Shown: positions 8,202 through 16,916 of the stretch, piece by piece
Layout of the letters: each line of letters opens with the position of its first letter
Numbering within the stretch: the stretch's first letter is position 1
Origin: Lachnospiraceae bacterium
GTDB lineage: Bacteria > Bacillota > Clostridia > Lachnospirales > Lachnospiraceae
DNA: 64,000 nucleotides
Direction of reading: 5' to 3'
Assembly: GCA_018384375.1 (NCBI GenBank)
Contig: JAHAYJ010000006.1
Span: 32,199-96,198, forward strand
Notes under the pieces: model-generated
The model's input: only the letters and a program-made list of their open reading frames with translations
Told to the model about the DNA's origin: nothing
Databases searched by the model: none
Position numbers and translations under genes: made by a program

Positions 8202-8644
8202 TGACTAAAGATATTTTTTTGTCCCTGAAGGGGCTTCAGATTGAAAACAGTGAACAGGCGCAGGAACTGGAAACCATCACACCTGCAGATTATTATTTAA
8301 GAAACGGCAGCCATTACGTGATTTACGATGAAGTCACGGAGGGCTTTGAGGAAAATACCAGGAATATGATCAAATTTAACGATTCCTGTGTAGAGGTTTC
8401 CAAAAAAGGACTTGTGAATGTTCACATGGTTTTTGAAGAGAACAAAAAGAATATGACCAGCTATATGACACCTTATGGAAATATTCTGATCGGAATTGAT
8501 ACGGGCTCCATCTTTGTGGAGGAGGAAGAAAAGAGAATTCATGTGGAGGTTGCCTATACGCTGGAGGCGAATTACCAATATCTGGCAGACTGCAGGATTG
8601 AAATGAATATAAAGCCTAGACAGGAAGGAATGGATTTGTTATAA
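8201..8644 (+). CDS. DUF1934 (YwiB-like) beta-barrel protein
   Basis: 147 residues, cytosolic, no signal. The pattern of alternating beta strands, the YVIYDEVTEGFEENTRNMIKF-like early part with ITPADYYLRNGSHY before it, the central MTSYMTPYGNILIGIDT and a final ANYQYLADCRIEMNIK match the DUF1934 family, a lipocalin-like fold of unknown role found next to murI or rpoE genes in Firmicutes. It is the last gene of the ispE-murI transcript, followed by a large palindromic terminator. Confidence 0.8.
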   Translation: MTKDIFLSLKGLQIENSEQAQELETITPADYYLRNGSHYVIYDEVTEGFEENTRNMIKFNDSCVEVSKKGLVNVHMVFEENKKNMTSYMTPYGNILIGIDTGSIFVEEEEKRIHVEVAYTLEANYQYLADCRIEMNIKPRQEGMDLL

Positions 8645-8735
8645 AATGCTTATTGCACTGCCTAGATGAAACTCAAAACGCAAAATGGAAGCTAAGTATA
8701 AGGAACAATTCGGAAGCGGGGTATCAAAAATCAAT

Positions 8736-8825
8736 CCACGCGTGAAAAATAAAACCCTTAGACTTTACCTGTTCGAAGCGAAGCAAGTTTAAAGTCTAAG
8801 GGTTGTTTTTATTTTTCATGCGTGG
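8736..8825. terminator. 90-bp palindrome, bidirectional terminator
   Basis: The core stem pairs AACCCTTAGACTTTA (8753-8767) with TAAAGTCTAAGGGTT (8790-8804) and has T-rich tracts on both sides. The symmetry continues outwards through AT-rich arms to CCACGC (8736) and GCGTGG (8825). It separates two convergent genes and can terminate both. The outward arms are longer than termination needs. The 90 bases before it (8645-8735) show no gene. Confidence 0.75.
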
Positions 8826-8827
8826 AA

Positions 8828-9304
8828 CTACTTAACGGGCTTGGCTCCTGCTTTTTCCTGTGCCTTTTCCAATGCGCGTTTAAAGACACCCTTCTTCTTG
8901 GCAGGGGCAGCAACCGTTTTTCCGTGAAGCCCCTTCACATCAGTGATGTAAATACCGCTGACAACAGCCTTTACTTCCTTCTTTATGGGGACGGAATCAA
9001 AGATCTTCTCATCACAGACAAGTGACATTACCTGAGGACCAACCTTTGCCTTTACGATGGGGAGTTTGGTGCCTCGCATCAGCTTGGGTGCCTGTTCAAT
9101 GACAGCCTGAGGAAGGCCGGATTCCTTCATCTTCATACGTTTCTTATCAATGATCAGCATGGAAACAGTCTGCTTCATGGCATCGAGCTGAGCCTGCTGT
9201 TCCGACTGGCGTTTCTGCGCCTTTTTTCCCAGAAAATATAAAACGACAACAATAATGATTAAAATTGCCAGAATGACTAATGAAACAATTAATCCAGTAC
9301 TCAA
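8828..9304 (-). CDS. Single-pass membrane protein of unknown function
   Basis: 158 residues. An N-terminal membrane anchor (residues about 5-26, LIVSLVILAILIIIVVVLYF) is followed by a short basic and glutamine-rich helical stretch, a globular central domain (KLPIVKAKVGPQVMSLVCDE, IFDSVPIKKEVKAVVSG) and a Lys/Ala-rich tail. I recognise no characterised family. The ORF is intact, starts after an AGGAGG site, and is divergent from cls with its own upstream region. Orientation N-out/C-in would follow from the basic residues after the anchor. Confidence 0.75.
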   Translation of the reverse strand: MSTGLIVSLVILAILIIIVVVLYFLGKKAQKRQSEQQAQLDAMKQTVSMLIIDKKRMKMKESGLPQAVIEQAPKLMRGTKLPIVKAKVGPQVMSLVCDEKIFDSVPIKKEVKAVVSGIYITDVKGLHGKTVAAPAKKKGVFKRALEKAQEKAGAKPVK

Positions 9305-9398
9305 AATAGACCTCCTTACGACAGCGCCCTAGTTTAATCAGAAAGCGCGGTGCAAAAGATATTTTAGCATTCTTCCCGTAAATAGGCAAGAGGTTTCA

Positions 9399-9427
9399 TT
9401 GAATTGAAAGGAGGATTGCGCTATAAT
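9399..9427 (+). promoter_or_regulatory. Sigma-A promoter for cls
   Basis: TTGAAT (9399-9404), a 17-base spacer and a perfect TATAAT (9422-9427), about 27 bases before the cardiolipin synthase start. Confidence 0.7.
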
Positions 9428-9453
9428 TTAGCGTAGAGAAAGGACGAAACGGC

Positions 9454-10926
9454 ATGGAGGCTTTTTTACAGGGCATACAGATTTTTTCAGACTTTATTTT
9501 CGGACACCTGGTTGTCATGAATCTGGTGTTTGCCATTGCCATTGTCTTTTTTCAACGTAGGGACCCTAAATCTGTCTGGGCATGGCTTCTGATCCTGTAT
9601 TTTATTCCGGTTCTGGGCTTCATTTTTTATCTGTTGGTGGGAACCGACATGCACAAGAAAAAGATGTTCCGCACCAAGGAGATTGAGGATAAACTGAGCA
9701 ATGCCATCAGGCGGCAGGAGACACTTCTGCGCTGCCAGGAGTTACCGGATTCCTATGCGGATATGAAGGATTACGGCGATCTGGTACTCTATCACCTGCA
9801 GACATCCGGTGCGATCCTTACCGAGGATAATGACGTGAGATTTATCGTGGACGGAAGGGAAAAATTCAGACTCCTTATGGAGGACATGAAGAAGGCCCGG
9901 AAATCCATTCATATTCAGTACTATATCATCAAAGACGATGAAGTGTTTACCGCAATGAGGGAGATCCTTCTTGAGAAGGTCAGGGAGGGTGTTGAGGTGA
10001 GAATCCTCTTTGATGGAATGGGAGGCAGATTTGTCAGGAAAAAGGTCTGGAGGGAACTGGAGGCACAGGGAATTGAGACCGCAGAATTTTTTCCACCCAT
10101 TTTCGGAAAACTGAATTTGCGAATCAATTACAGAAATCACAGGAAAATTGTGGTCATTGACGGCAAAATAGGATATGTGGGTGGTTTCAACGTGGCAAGG
10201 GAGTATGTTGGACTGGATGAGAAGTTCGGTTACTGGCGGGACACGCATATGAGAATTACCGGCTCATCCGTCAGTGCTTTGCAGGCGAGGTTTATTCTTG
10301 ATTGGAATTTCGCGGCAAAGAAAAGGACGCTTCCCTTCGAAAAATATATGGAGGAGCCGGATATTCGTTCCGGAGCCCACTGTCCGATGCAGATCGTAAC
10401 CAGTGGTCCGGACTCTCTGGTGCAGAGTATCCGGAATACCTATCTGCGCCTGATCCACAAAGCAAAGCATAGTATTTATATCCAGACTCCTTACTTTATT
10501 CCGGATGAAGCAATCATGTCGGCGCTGATGATTGCAGTGCGCTCCGGTGTAGAGGTCAATATCATGATTCCCTGCAAGCCGGATCATCCGTTTGTTTATT
10601 GGGCAACCTATTCCTATGTGGGAGAGCTGGCACTTCAGGGGGCTAATTGCTATACTTACAATAACGGTTTCCTTCATGCCAAGGGAATTGTGGTGGATGA
10701 GCTTGTGCTCAGTTATGGCACTGCCAATATGGATATCAGAAGCTTTTCCCTCAATTTTGAGGTAAATGCCATCATATATGACAGGGAGAAAGCAAGGGAG
10801 ATGACAGAGTACTTTAAGGAGGATCTGAAATATTCCAGACGGATCACCAGAGATGTGTATCAGGGAAGATCCCTGCTGATCAGATTTAAGGAACAGGTGA
10901 GCAGACTTCTGTCACCGGTTTTGTAG
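9454..10926 (+). CDS. cls: Cardiolipin synthase
   Basis: 490 residues. A membrane phospholipase-D family enzyme joining two phosphatidylglycerols into cardiolipin. Two N-terminal membrane helices (residues about 10-35 and 40-62, with PKSVWAWLLILYFIPVLG) precede two HKD motifs: NHRKIVVIDGK with histidine near residue 229 and LHAKGIVVDE near residue 408, each followed by the expected glycine/asparagine segment (VGGFNVAREY; YGTANMDIRS). The layout and length are standard for bacterial Cls. It is monocistronic behind its own promoter. Confidence 0.95.
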   Translation: MEAFLQGIQIFSDFIFGHLVVMNLVFAIAIVFFQRRDPKSVWAWLLILYFIPVLGFIFYLLVGTDMHKKKMFRTKEIEDKLSNAIRRQETLLRCQELPDSYADMKDYGDLVLYHLQTSGAILTEDNDVRFIVDGREKFRLLMEDMKKARKSIHIQYYIIKDDEVFTAMREILLEKVREGVEVRILFDGMGGRFVRKKVWRELEAQGIETAEFFPPIFGKLNLRINYRNHRKIVVIDGKIGYVGGFNVAREYVGLDEKFGYWRDTHMRITGSSVSALQARFILDWNFAAKKRTLPFEKYMEEPDIRSGAHCPMQIVTSGPDSLVQSIRNTYLRLIHKAKHSIYIQTPYFIPDEAIMSALMIAVRSGVEVNIMIPCKPDHPFVYWATYSYVGELALQGANCYTYNNGFLHAKGIVVDELVLSYGTANMDIRSFSLNFEVNAIIYDREKAREMTEYFKEDLKYSRRITRDVYQGRSLLIRFKEQVSRLLSPVL

Positions 10927-11047
10927 GAATGATAAAAACTATGAAAAATTTATAAAAAATCGCATAAGTCTTTCGTTTATGTCCATTTTATGATATAAAA
11001 GAGAAGTGTGCTTTCGGGGAAAAAGGAAAAGGAGATCAGTAAATAGA

Positions 11048-12148
11048 ATGAAAAAAAGAATTTTAGCAGCAGGAATAGCTGTTATGCTTACAACAACACT
11101 TATGGCATGCGGAAACAAGGATACCAGCGAATTGAAGTATCTGAAGGATTTTAAGGCAGACCGTTTTGTCACAGTGGGAGATTACAAAAATGTGGAGGTG
11201 GAGCTTGCTCAGCCTGAGGTTACGGACGAATATCTGGATCAGTATATTGAATATATCCTGATGAACAATCCGATTTCAACGCCGGTTACCGGTCGTCCGG
11301 CACAGCTGGGTGATGTTGCAAATATTGATTATGAGGGGAAGCTTGACGGTGTGGCTTTTGAGGGCGGCACTGCGAAGGGAACAGATTTAAGCCTCGGATC
11401 AGGACGTTTTATTGATGGCTTTGAGGATGGCGTGGTAGGTATGGAGATTGGAGAAACGAAGGATCTGGAGCTTACTTTCCCGGATCCTTATGATAACAAT
11501 CCGGATCTTGCCGGAAAGGCAGTTATCTTTACCGTGACGCTGAACAGTCTGAGTGAGCAGGAAATTCCGGAGCTTACCGATGCGTATGTGGCAGATCTTG
11601 GCATGGAAGAATGTAAGACGGCTGAGGACTACAGAAATTATATATATGAAGGACTCTTAGAGCAGGAAACTGAGAGGTTTGAACAGGAAAAGCTCAATGA
11701 GACCATTGTCAAGCTTGAGGAGGAAGCCGAATTTAAAGCAGCGCCTGAGGGGATGGTGAATCGTATGAGCGATACACTGATTGCCAATATTTCCTCCTAT
11801 GCACAGGTGTATGGCATGGATATCGGAGATTATGTTGCGGCTGTTTACGGCGGCAACGCCGAGGAATATGAAACAACGCTCCGGGAGCAGGCAAGTCTGA
11901 TGGCACAGCGCTATATCATGCTGGCGGCGATCGCGGAGAAGGAAGGCATTTCCGTAACGGATGAGGAGCTGGAGGAGAAGCTTTCTGAAGAGGCGGAAGG
12001 CTACGGATATACCACCGAGGAATACACGGAGGGTATGGATAAAGAGGCCTACAGGGAATATCTGTTGGTGGAAAAGGTCATGGACTACCTTGGAGAAAAT
12101 GTCACTGTGAACAGTGAAGCGGTTCAGGGGGAAGATGCGGCGCAATAA
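11048..12148 (+). CDS. Trigger-factor-like FKBP-type peptidyl-prolyl isomerase lipoprotein
   Basis: About 366 residues from the ATG at 11048. The signal peptide ends in a lipobox (TTTLMACGNK, lipidated cysteine near residue 19). An FKBP domain follows (about residues 85-180: QLGDVANIDYEGKLDG, FEGGTAKGTDLSLGSG, FIDGFEDGVVGMEIGE), then a long helical region resembling the C-terminal arm of trigger factor (YIMLAAIAEKEGISVTDEEL). It is likely a foldase on the outside of the membrane for secreted proteins. ATG 11048 is chosen because the longer start at 11006 would put a basic extension before the signal. The adjacent NlpC/P60 hydrolase may be a client; that is inference. Confidence 0.88.
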   Translation: MKKRILAAGIAVMLTTTLMACGNKDTSELKYLKDFKADRFVTVGDYKNVEVELAQPEVTDEYLDQYIEYILMNNPISTPVTGRPAQLGDVANIDYEGKLDGVAFEGGTAKGTDLSLGSGRFIDGFEDGVVGMEIGETKDLELTFPDPYDNNPDLAGKAVIFTVTLNSLSEQEIPELTDAYVADLGMEECKTAEDYRNYIYEGLLEQETERFEQEKLNETIVKLEEEAEFKAAPEGMVNRMSDTLIANISSYAQVYGMDIGDYVAAVYGGNAEEYETTLREQASLMAQRYIMLAAIAEKEGISVTDEELEEKLSEEAEGYGYTTEEYTEGMDKEAYREYLLVEKVMDYLGENVTVNSEAVQGEDAAQ

Positions 12149-12187
12149 ACAGAGTGCTGACTGTAACCGTAGGTCAAGAGGCTGCAT

Positions 12188-13489
12188 ATGAGAAAAAAGC
12201 TGGTTAGGTTATTTGCAATTTTGATAGCGTTTTCCATGATGGTTTTAGTGGTAGAACCGGTGCGTGCTACCACTATTTCTGATTTGGAAAAAGAGAAACA
12301 AGAGCTGGAGCAAAAGAAAAAAGAAGCCGATGAGAAAAAGAAGCAGGAGCAGGAGAAGTATGACAATGCTTCCGGCAGAGTGGATACGATCCAGTCAGAT
12401 GTGGATGAGATCGCAGGTGAGATCGATGAGATCGATGCGGCACTGGTAGAGACGCTTGCCAGCGTGGAGCTGATCGAGGAGGATATTGCGGATAAGGAAG
12501 AACAGATTGAGGTAACTACTGCCGAGTATGAGGCTGCAAAGGCAACCGAAGAGGAGCAGTACGAAGCGATGAAGCTCCGCGTCAAGTTCATGTATGAGAA
12601 GGGAGATACTACCTATCTTCAGCTTCTTCTGGAAAGCAGCGGCTTCAGTGATATGATCAATAAGGTAGAATATATTGAAAAGCTTTATGAGTATGACAGG
12701 ACTCTGCTTGCCGAATATGTAGCAGCCAGAACCGCAGCCCAGGAGCTTAAGGACAAACTGGAGGAGGAAAAGGCAGAGCTGGAGGCCCAGCAGCATGAGC
12801 TGGAAGAGGAGAAGGAAAGTCTTGAGATCATTCTTGCCGAGAAGCAGCAGACCTATGACAATTATGAGGTGCAGCTTGCCCAGGCAAAGCAGGAGGCAGC
12901 AGTTTATAAGGCAAATATCAAAAAGCAGAACGATGAAATCAAGAAACTGGAAGCGGCAACTGCAGCAAAACAGTCCGAAATTGATGCTGCCAAGAAGGCG
13001 GAGGAGGAAGCCAGAAAGGCACAGGAGCTGGCTCTTCAGAAGCAGGCACAGGAATCCGGCAGTTCTTCAGGAAGCTCATCAAGCAGCTCTTCTTCAGGGA
13101 GCAAGAGCAGCTCTTATGCATCAGCCGCCAGCTATTCCGGCTCGGGAAGCAAGGGACAGCAGATTGCCAATTATGCCTGCCAGTTTATCGGAAATCCTTA
13201 TGTTCCCGGGGGAACCAGCCTTACCGAGGGCGCGGACTGCTCCGGATTTGTGTGGAGAGTCTATAAGGACTTTGGTTATAGCGTACCGAGAACCTCTTAT
13301 TCTCTGCGAAGCTACGGTACCGAAGTGAGCTATTCCGATGCCCAGCCCGGAGATGTGGTCTGCTATGCGGGGCATGTAGGGCTCTATATCGGTAATGGAC
13401 AGATCGTTCATGCCAGCACACAGAAAACAGGAATAAAGATTACCAATGCCACTTACAAGGAAATTTTGTCAGTGAGAAGAATTGTTTAA
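12188..13489 (+). CDS. Secreted coiled-coil NlpC/P60 peptidoglycan hydrolase
   Basis: 433 residues. A signal peptide (LFAILIAFSMMVLVVEPVRA) is followed by about 240 residues of coiled coil in two blocks (CwlO/PcsB-type), a serine-rich linker of about 30 residues, and a C-terminal NlpC/P60 domain. Catalytic cysteine lies in GADCSGFVWRV (about residue 354), histidine in GHVGLYIGNG, and a third polar residue in IVHAST. Homologues cleave stem peptides during growth and are switched on by FtsEX through the coiled coil; no ftsEX is seen here. The stop TAA overlaps an in-frame ATG at 13489 that is not the preferred clpX start. Confidence 0.9.
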   Translation: MRKKLVRLFAILIAFSMMVLVVEPVRATTISDLEKEKQELEQKKKEADEKKKQEQEKYDNASGRVDTIQSDVDEIAGEIDEIDAALVETLASVELIEEDIADKEEQIEVTTAEYEAAKATEEEQYEAMKLRVKFMYEKGDTTYLQLLLESSGFSDMINKVEYIEKLYEYDRTLLAEYVAARTAAQELKDKLEEEKAELEAQQHELEEEKESLEIILAEKQQTYDNYEVQLAQAKQEAAVYKANIKKQNDEIKKLEAATAAKQSEIDAAKKAEEEARKAQELALQKQAQESGSSSGSSSSSSSSGSKSSSYASAASYSGSGSKGQQIANYACQFIGNPYVPGGTSLTEGADCSGFVWRVYKDFGYSVPRTSYSLRSYGTEVSYSDAQPGDVVCYAGHVGLYIGNGQIVHASTQKTGIKITNATYKEILSVRRIV

Positions 13490-13500
13490 TGGAGGAGAAC

Positions 13501-15042
13501 ATGTCAGATTTCGATGAAAAGGATATCGATAAAAAGGATATTGATGAGACAGAAAAAAAAGATGGCCAATTGACCGGGCAGGCTGACGGGGAAAAAGAGA
13601 AAGAAAAGGAAAGTGACTACGAGGATGTTTGCTTTATCTGCCGCAGACCGGAGAGTAAGGCGGGAAAGATGTTTAAGCTTCCCAATAATATTACCGTGTG
13701 CAATGACTGTATGCACAAAACCATGGACACGGTAAGTCAGTTTGATTATCAGGGGATGCTCAACAATCCGGCTTTTATGGATGATCTGAACAAGAACATG
13801 AACGGGCAGGGATTTCCCAACATCCGTTTTGTGAATCTGTCCGATCTCCAGGGAGAAGGCGGAATTCCCAACAAGCAGCGGATGAAGAAGAAAAAACCGG
13901 GGAAGGATACGGAGCCTGCTCTCGATATCAAAAACATTCCGCCTCCGCATAAGATCAAGGCTCAGCTGGATGATTATGTGATCGGGCAGGAGCATGCCAA
14001 GAAGGTGATTTCTGTTGCTGTCTATAATCATTATAAGAGAGTGGCAACCGGCACCATGGATGATATTGAAATTGAAAAATCCAATATGCTTATGATCGGG
14101 CCTACCGGCTGCGGAAAAACCTATCTGGTTAAGACACTTGCCAGGCTCCTGGACGTTCCTCTCGCCATTGCAGATGCCACCTCCCTTACTGAGGCAGGAT
14201 ATATCGGCGATGATATTGAAAGTGTGCTTTCCAAGCTTTTAATGGCGGCTGACAATGACGCGGAAAAGGCAGAGCGCGGTATCGTATTCATTGATGAAAT
14301 TGATAAGATAGCCAAGAAGAAAAACACCAACAGCAGGGATGTGAGTGGTGAGAGCGTACAGCAGGGGCTGCTGCGGCTTCTGGAGGGAGCGGATGTGGAG
14401 GTACCGGTGGGTGCCAACAGCAAAAATGCCATGGTTCCGCTTACCACCATCAACACAAGAAATATTCTGTTTATCTGCGGTGGTGCTTTTCCGGATCTTG
14501 AGGAGATCATCAAACAGAGACTGACGAAGCAGACATCGATCGGCTTTAATGCGGAACTGAAGGACCGGTTTGACAAGGATAAGAATATTTTAAGCCAGGT
14601 GACCGTGGAGGATCTGAAAAAGTTCGGCATGATACCGGAGTTCCTCGGAAGACTGCCTGTTATTTACACGTTGGCAGAGCTGGATAAGGATATGATGATC
14701 AAAATCCTCAAGGAGCCTAAGAATGCGATTCTCAAGCAGTATCAAAAGCTTCTTGAGCTGGATGAGGTGAAGCTTGAGTTTGATGAGGGCGCGCTGGAGG
14801 CTATTGCAGAAAAGGCTATGAAGAAGGACACCGGAGCAAGAGCTCTGCGTGCCATTATCGAGGAATTCATGCTGGATATCATGTATGAAATCCCCAAGGA
14901 TGACAATATCGGACGGGTGACCATCACCAGGGAATACATCGAAGGGACAGGGGGACCGGTTATTGATATCCGTAGCATAGGCGGGGAAAATCCTGATGAG
15001 TTGAAAGTGATTGAAGACAAGAGCACAGAACAGAAGCAGTAG
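13501..15042 (+). CDS. clpX: ClpX unfoldase with acidic N-terminal extension
   Basis: About 513 residues, longer than the usual 410-430. An acidic/lysine N-terminal stretch of about 40 residues with repeats of DxKDID precedes the ClpX zinc finger (CFICRRPE ... VCNDC). The AAA+ core follows: Walker A GPTGCGKT (about 200-207), Walker B VFIDEIDKI, sensor and arginine-finger segments around FLGRLPVIY and DTGARALRAI. The pore motif region YIGDD is intact. No clpP or tig gene is adjacent. ATG 13501 has GGAGGAG four bases upstream and is preferred to 13489. It could be the only ClpX or a second paralogue; this cannot be settled from one window. Confidence 0.92.
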   Translation: MSDFDEKDIDKKDIDETEKKDGQLTGQADGEKEKEKESDYEDVCFICRRPESKAGKMFKLPNNITVCNDCMHKTMDTVSQFDYQGMLNNPAFMDDLNKNMNGQGFPNIRFVNLSDLQGEGGIPNKQRMKKKKPGKDTEPALDIKNIPPPHKIKAQLDDYVIGQEHAKKVISVAVYNHYKRVATGTMDDIEIEKSNMLMIGPTGCGKTYLVKTLARLLDVPLAIADATSLTEAGYIGDDIESVLSKLLMAADNDAEKAERGIVFIDEIDKIAKKKNTNSRDVSGESVQQGLLRLLEGADVEVPVGANSKNAMVPLTTINTRNILFICGGAFPDLEEIIKQRLTKQTSIGFNAELKDRFDKDKNILSQVTVEDLKKFGMIPEFLGRLPVIYTLAELDKDMMIKILKEPKNAILKQYQKLLELDEVKLEFDEGALEAIAEKAMKKDTGARALRAIIEEFMLDIMYEIPKDDNIGRVTITREYIEGTGGPVIDIRSIGGENPDELKVIEDKSTEQKQ

Positions 15043-15072
15043 AAATAGAAGCTGAGCTGATGAGAAGAAAGG

Positions 15073-15103
15073 ACAGTGCAGGGGTTTCCCTTGCACTGTT
15101 TTT
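15073..15103 (+). terminator. Terminator after clpX
   Basis: ACAGTGCA (15073-15080) pairs with TGCACTGT (15092-15099), with an inner GGG/CCC pair, followed by a run of five Ts. It lies within the longer possible reading frame of the next gene, which argues for the later start at 15132. Confidence 0.8.
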
Positions 15104-15131
15104 CTCATATAGTAAAGAAAAAAGAAGTTGG

Positions 15132-16841
15132 ATGAATATGACAGACAAGGAAAAAATTATTTCCAATGACTATTTTGATCTGATTACAGATTTTGTACTG
15201 CCCGGGGGTACGGGAGCATATCTTCAGGACGCCGTATACCAGCCGATAAGCGGAGAGATAGGGATAACTTATGTAAACCGAAATAGTATTCCACCTTTGA
15301 GTATCAGCGCAATTACATATCCGGTGATACCGAGTTTATACGGATTGATGCAGCTTAGGGAAAGCTTTGATCCCACTCCTCTTGTCCGTAGCGGTATTAC
15401 GCAGGTACAAGGCGGTTCCCTTGCGCTTACCGGAAGAGGTGTTGTGATCGGGTTCCTGGATACAGGAATCCGGTATGAGGAGGAGGTCTTCCGGAATGAG
15501 GATGGCAGCACCCGGATTCTCGGAATCTGGGATCAGACGATACAGACCGGACAGCCACCCACCGGAATCCTTTACGGGACAGAATACCGGAGAGAGCAGA
15601 TCAACGCGGCGCTTCAGAGTGAAAACCCAAGGCAGATCGTACCCAGTGAGGATGAGATCGGTCATGGGACAGCGCTTGCCAGTGTGGCGGCGGGAAGCGC
15701 TCTGCGGGGCGGATTGGGATTCCTGGGGGCAGCGCCCCAGGCAGATATTGTAATGGTGAAGCTCAGACAGGCAAAGCCTCACTTGCGGGAATTTTATCTG
15801 GTGGATGAGGAGGTTCCGGCTTATGCGGAGAGTGATATCATGGTAGCCCTCAAATATCTGGAAAGCTTTGCTATATCCGTAAGCAGACCGCTTATTATCT
15901 GTATGGGAATCGGAACCAATATGGGAGACCATGAAGGTCATTCCACATTGGCGGCTTACTTGAATCAGATAGCAACCAGACGCAGTCGTGCTGTGATCGT
16001 ATGCGGAGGAAATGAGGGGAACAGTGCCCACCATTATATGGGAACCTCCATTGAAGGACTGAGAGAAACCGTAGATAATGTGGAGATACGGGTAGATGGA
16101 AGCCAAATGGGGTTTACGGCAGAACTGTGGGGAAGTGTTCCGGCAAGGCATTCCATTGCCATCCGTTCACCGGGAGGAGAAATTACACCCACTGTAGATT
16201 TCAGGGAACAGGAAAGCAGAAGATTTTCCTTTATTTATGAGAGAACAACGATAGAGGTGGATCACATTCTGGTGGAGCAGGGCTCCGGGGAGGAACTGAT
16301 CTTCTTTCGCTTTCTTGCGCCTACTCCCGGAATATGGACGATACAGGTTACCATCAGTGAAAGTAACGGGGAGAGCAGTTTTCACATTTGGCTCCCCATC
16401 ACCCAGTTTTTGCAGAGTGACACCTATTTTTTGCGCCCATCACCCTATATTACACTGACAGAGCCTGCCAATATCAGGGAGGTGATTTCGGTCACCACCT
16501 ATAATGACACGAATGGAAGCTTCTGGGCAGATTCGGGAAGGGGTTTTACCAGACTCGGCAGGATCAAGCCCGATCTGTGCTCGCCGGGGGTTAACATTAG
16601 CACTGTTTTCGGGAAGGAGACAGGGTCGAGTTTGGCAGCAGCATTGACGGCAGGGGCGGCAGCCCTGTTCATGGAGTGGGCTGTTGTAGAGGGAAACCGG
16701 CCTCAGGTGGAGAGCAGGGAGTTGAAAAATTATCTGATCCGGGGGGCTGACAGGTCGCCGGAGATCGATTATCCCAGCCGGGAATGGGGATATGGAAAGC
16801 TGGATATAGCAGGGACCTTTGATGTGCTGGCCGGAGTGTAA
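15132..16841 (+). CDS. Subtilase-family (S8) protease, Csp-like
   Basis: About 569 residues. The catalytic triad is intact: aspartate in VVIGFLDTGIRY, histidine in IGHGTALASVAAG, serine in GSSLAAALTAGAAALF. A region of about 140 residues between histidine and serine (ETVDNVEIRVD ... SFHIWLPI) has beta-rich character like the jellyroll insert of clostridial CspA/B/C, proteases that mature the spore-cortex hydrolase SleC. There is no signal peptide, as in Csp proteins, and a short N-terminal pro-region (about 75 residues) is present. Start 15132 (or 15138) is used since 15060 would read through a terminator. The Csp role is inferred from length and layout; sleC is not in the window. Confidence 0.82.
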   Translation: MNMTDKEKIISNDYFDLITDFVLPGGTGAYLQDAVYQPISGEIGITYVNRNSIPPLSISAITYPVIPSLYGLMQLRESFDPTPLVRSGITQVQGGSLALTGRGVVIGFLDTGIRYEEEVFRNEDGSTRILGIWDQTIQTGQPPTGILYGTEYRREQINAALQSENPRQIVPSEDEIGHGTALASVAAGSALRGGLGFLGAAPQADIVMVKLRQAKPHLREFYLVDEEVPAYAESDIMVALKYLESFAISVSRPLIICMGIGTNMGDHEGHSTLAAYLNQIATRRSRAVIVCGGNEGNSAHHYMGTSIEGLRETVDNVEIRVDGSQMGFTAELWGSVPARHSIAIRSPGGEITPTVDFREQESRRFSFIYERTTIEVDHILVEQGSGEELIFFRFLAPTPGIWTIQVTISESNGESSFHIWLPITQFLQSDTYFLRPSPYITLTEPANIREVISVTTYNDTNGSFWADSGRGFTRLGRIKPDLCSPGVNISTVFGKETGSSLAAALTAGAAALFMEWAVVEGNRPQVESRELKNYLIRGADRSPEIDYPSREWGYGKLDIAGTFDVLAGV

Positions 16842-16852
16842 TTAACAAACTG

Positions 16853-16882
16853 GTGGAAAAATGCGTTTTTTTCCACTATAAT
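16853..16882 (+). promoter_or_regulatory. Hairpin overlapping a probable -10 site
   Basis: The inverted repeat GTGGAAAAA (16853-16861) / TTTTTCCAC (16868-16876) is followed at once by TATAAT (16877-16882), 35 bases before the histidine kinase start. The repeat could be an operator, a weak terminator, or both. The -35 hexamer (TGGAAA) is weak. Confidence 0.4.
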
Positions 16883-16916
16883 AGGAGATATCTTGTAGAT
16901 TGGGAGGAAAAGGTAG

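Noticed and set aside
11006..11047. Longer start for the PPIase lipoprotein
   Set aside because: It would put a basic 14-residue extension before a normal signal peptide; the ATG at 11048 gives a standard lipoprotein precursor.
15060..15131. N-terminal extension of the S8 protease from the ATG-like start at 15060
   Set aside because: It would translate a clear terminator hairpin with T-run (15073-15103); the protein pro-region begins naturally at 15132.
16853..16876. Terminator reading of the hairpin before the hybrid kinase
   Set aside because: Its T-tract is inside the stem and no T-run follows; it overlaps a probable promoter, so it was listed as regulatory with low confidence.
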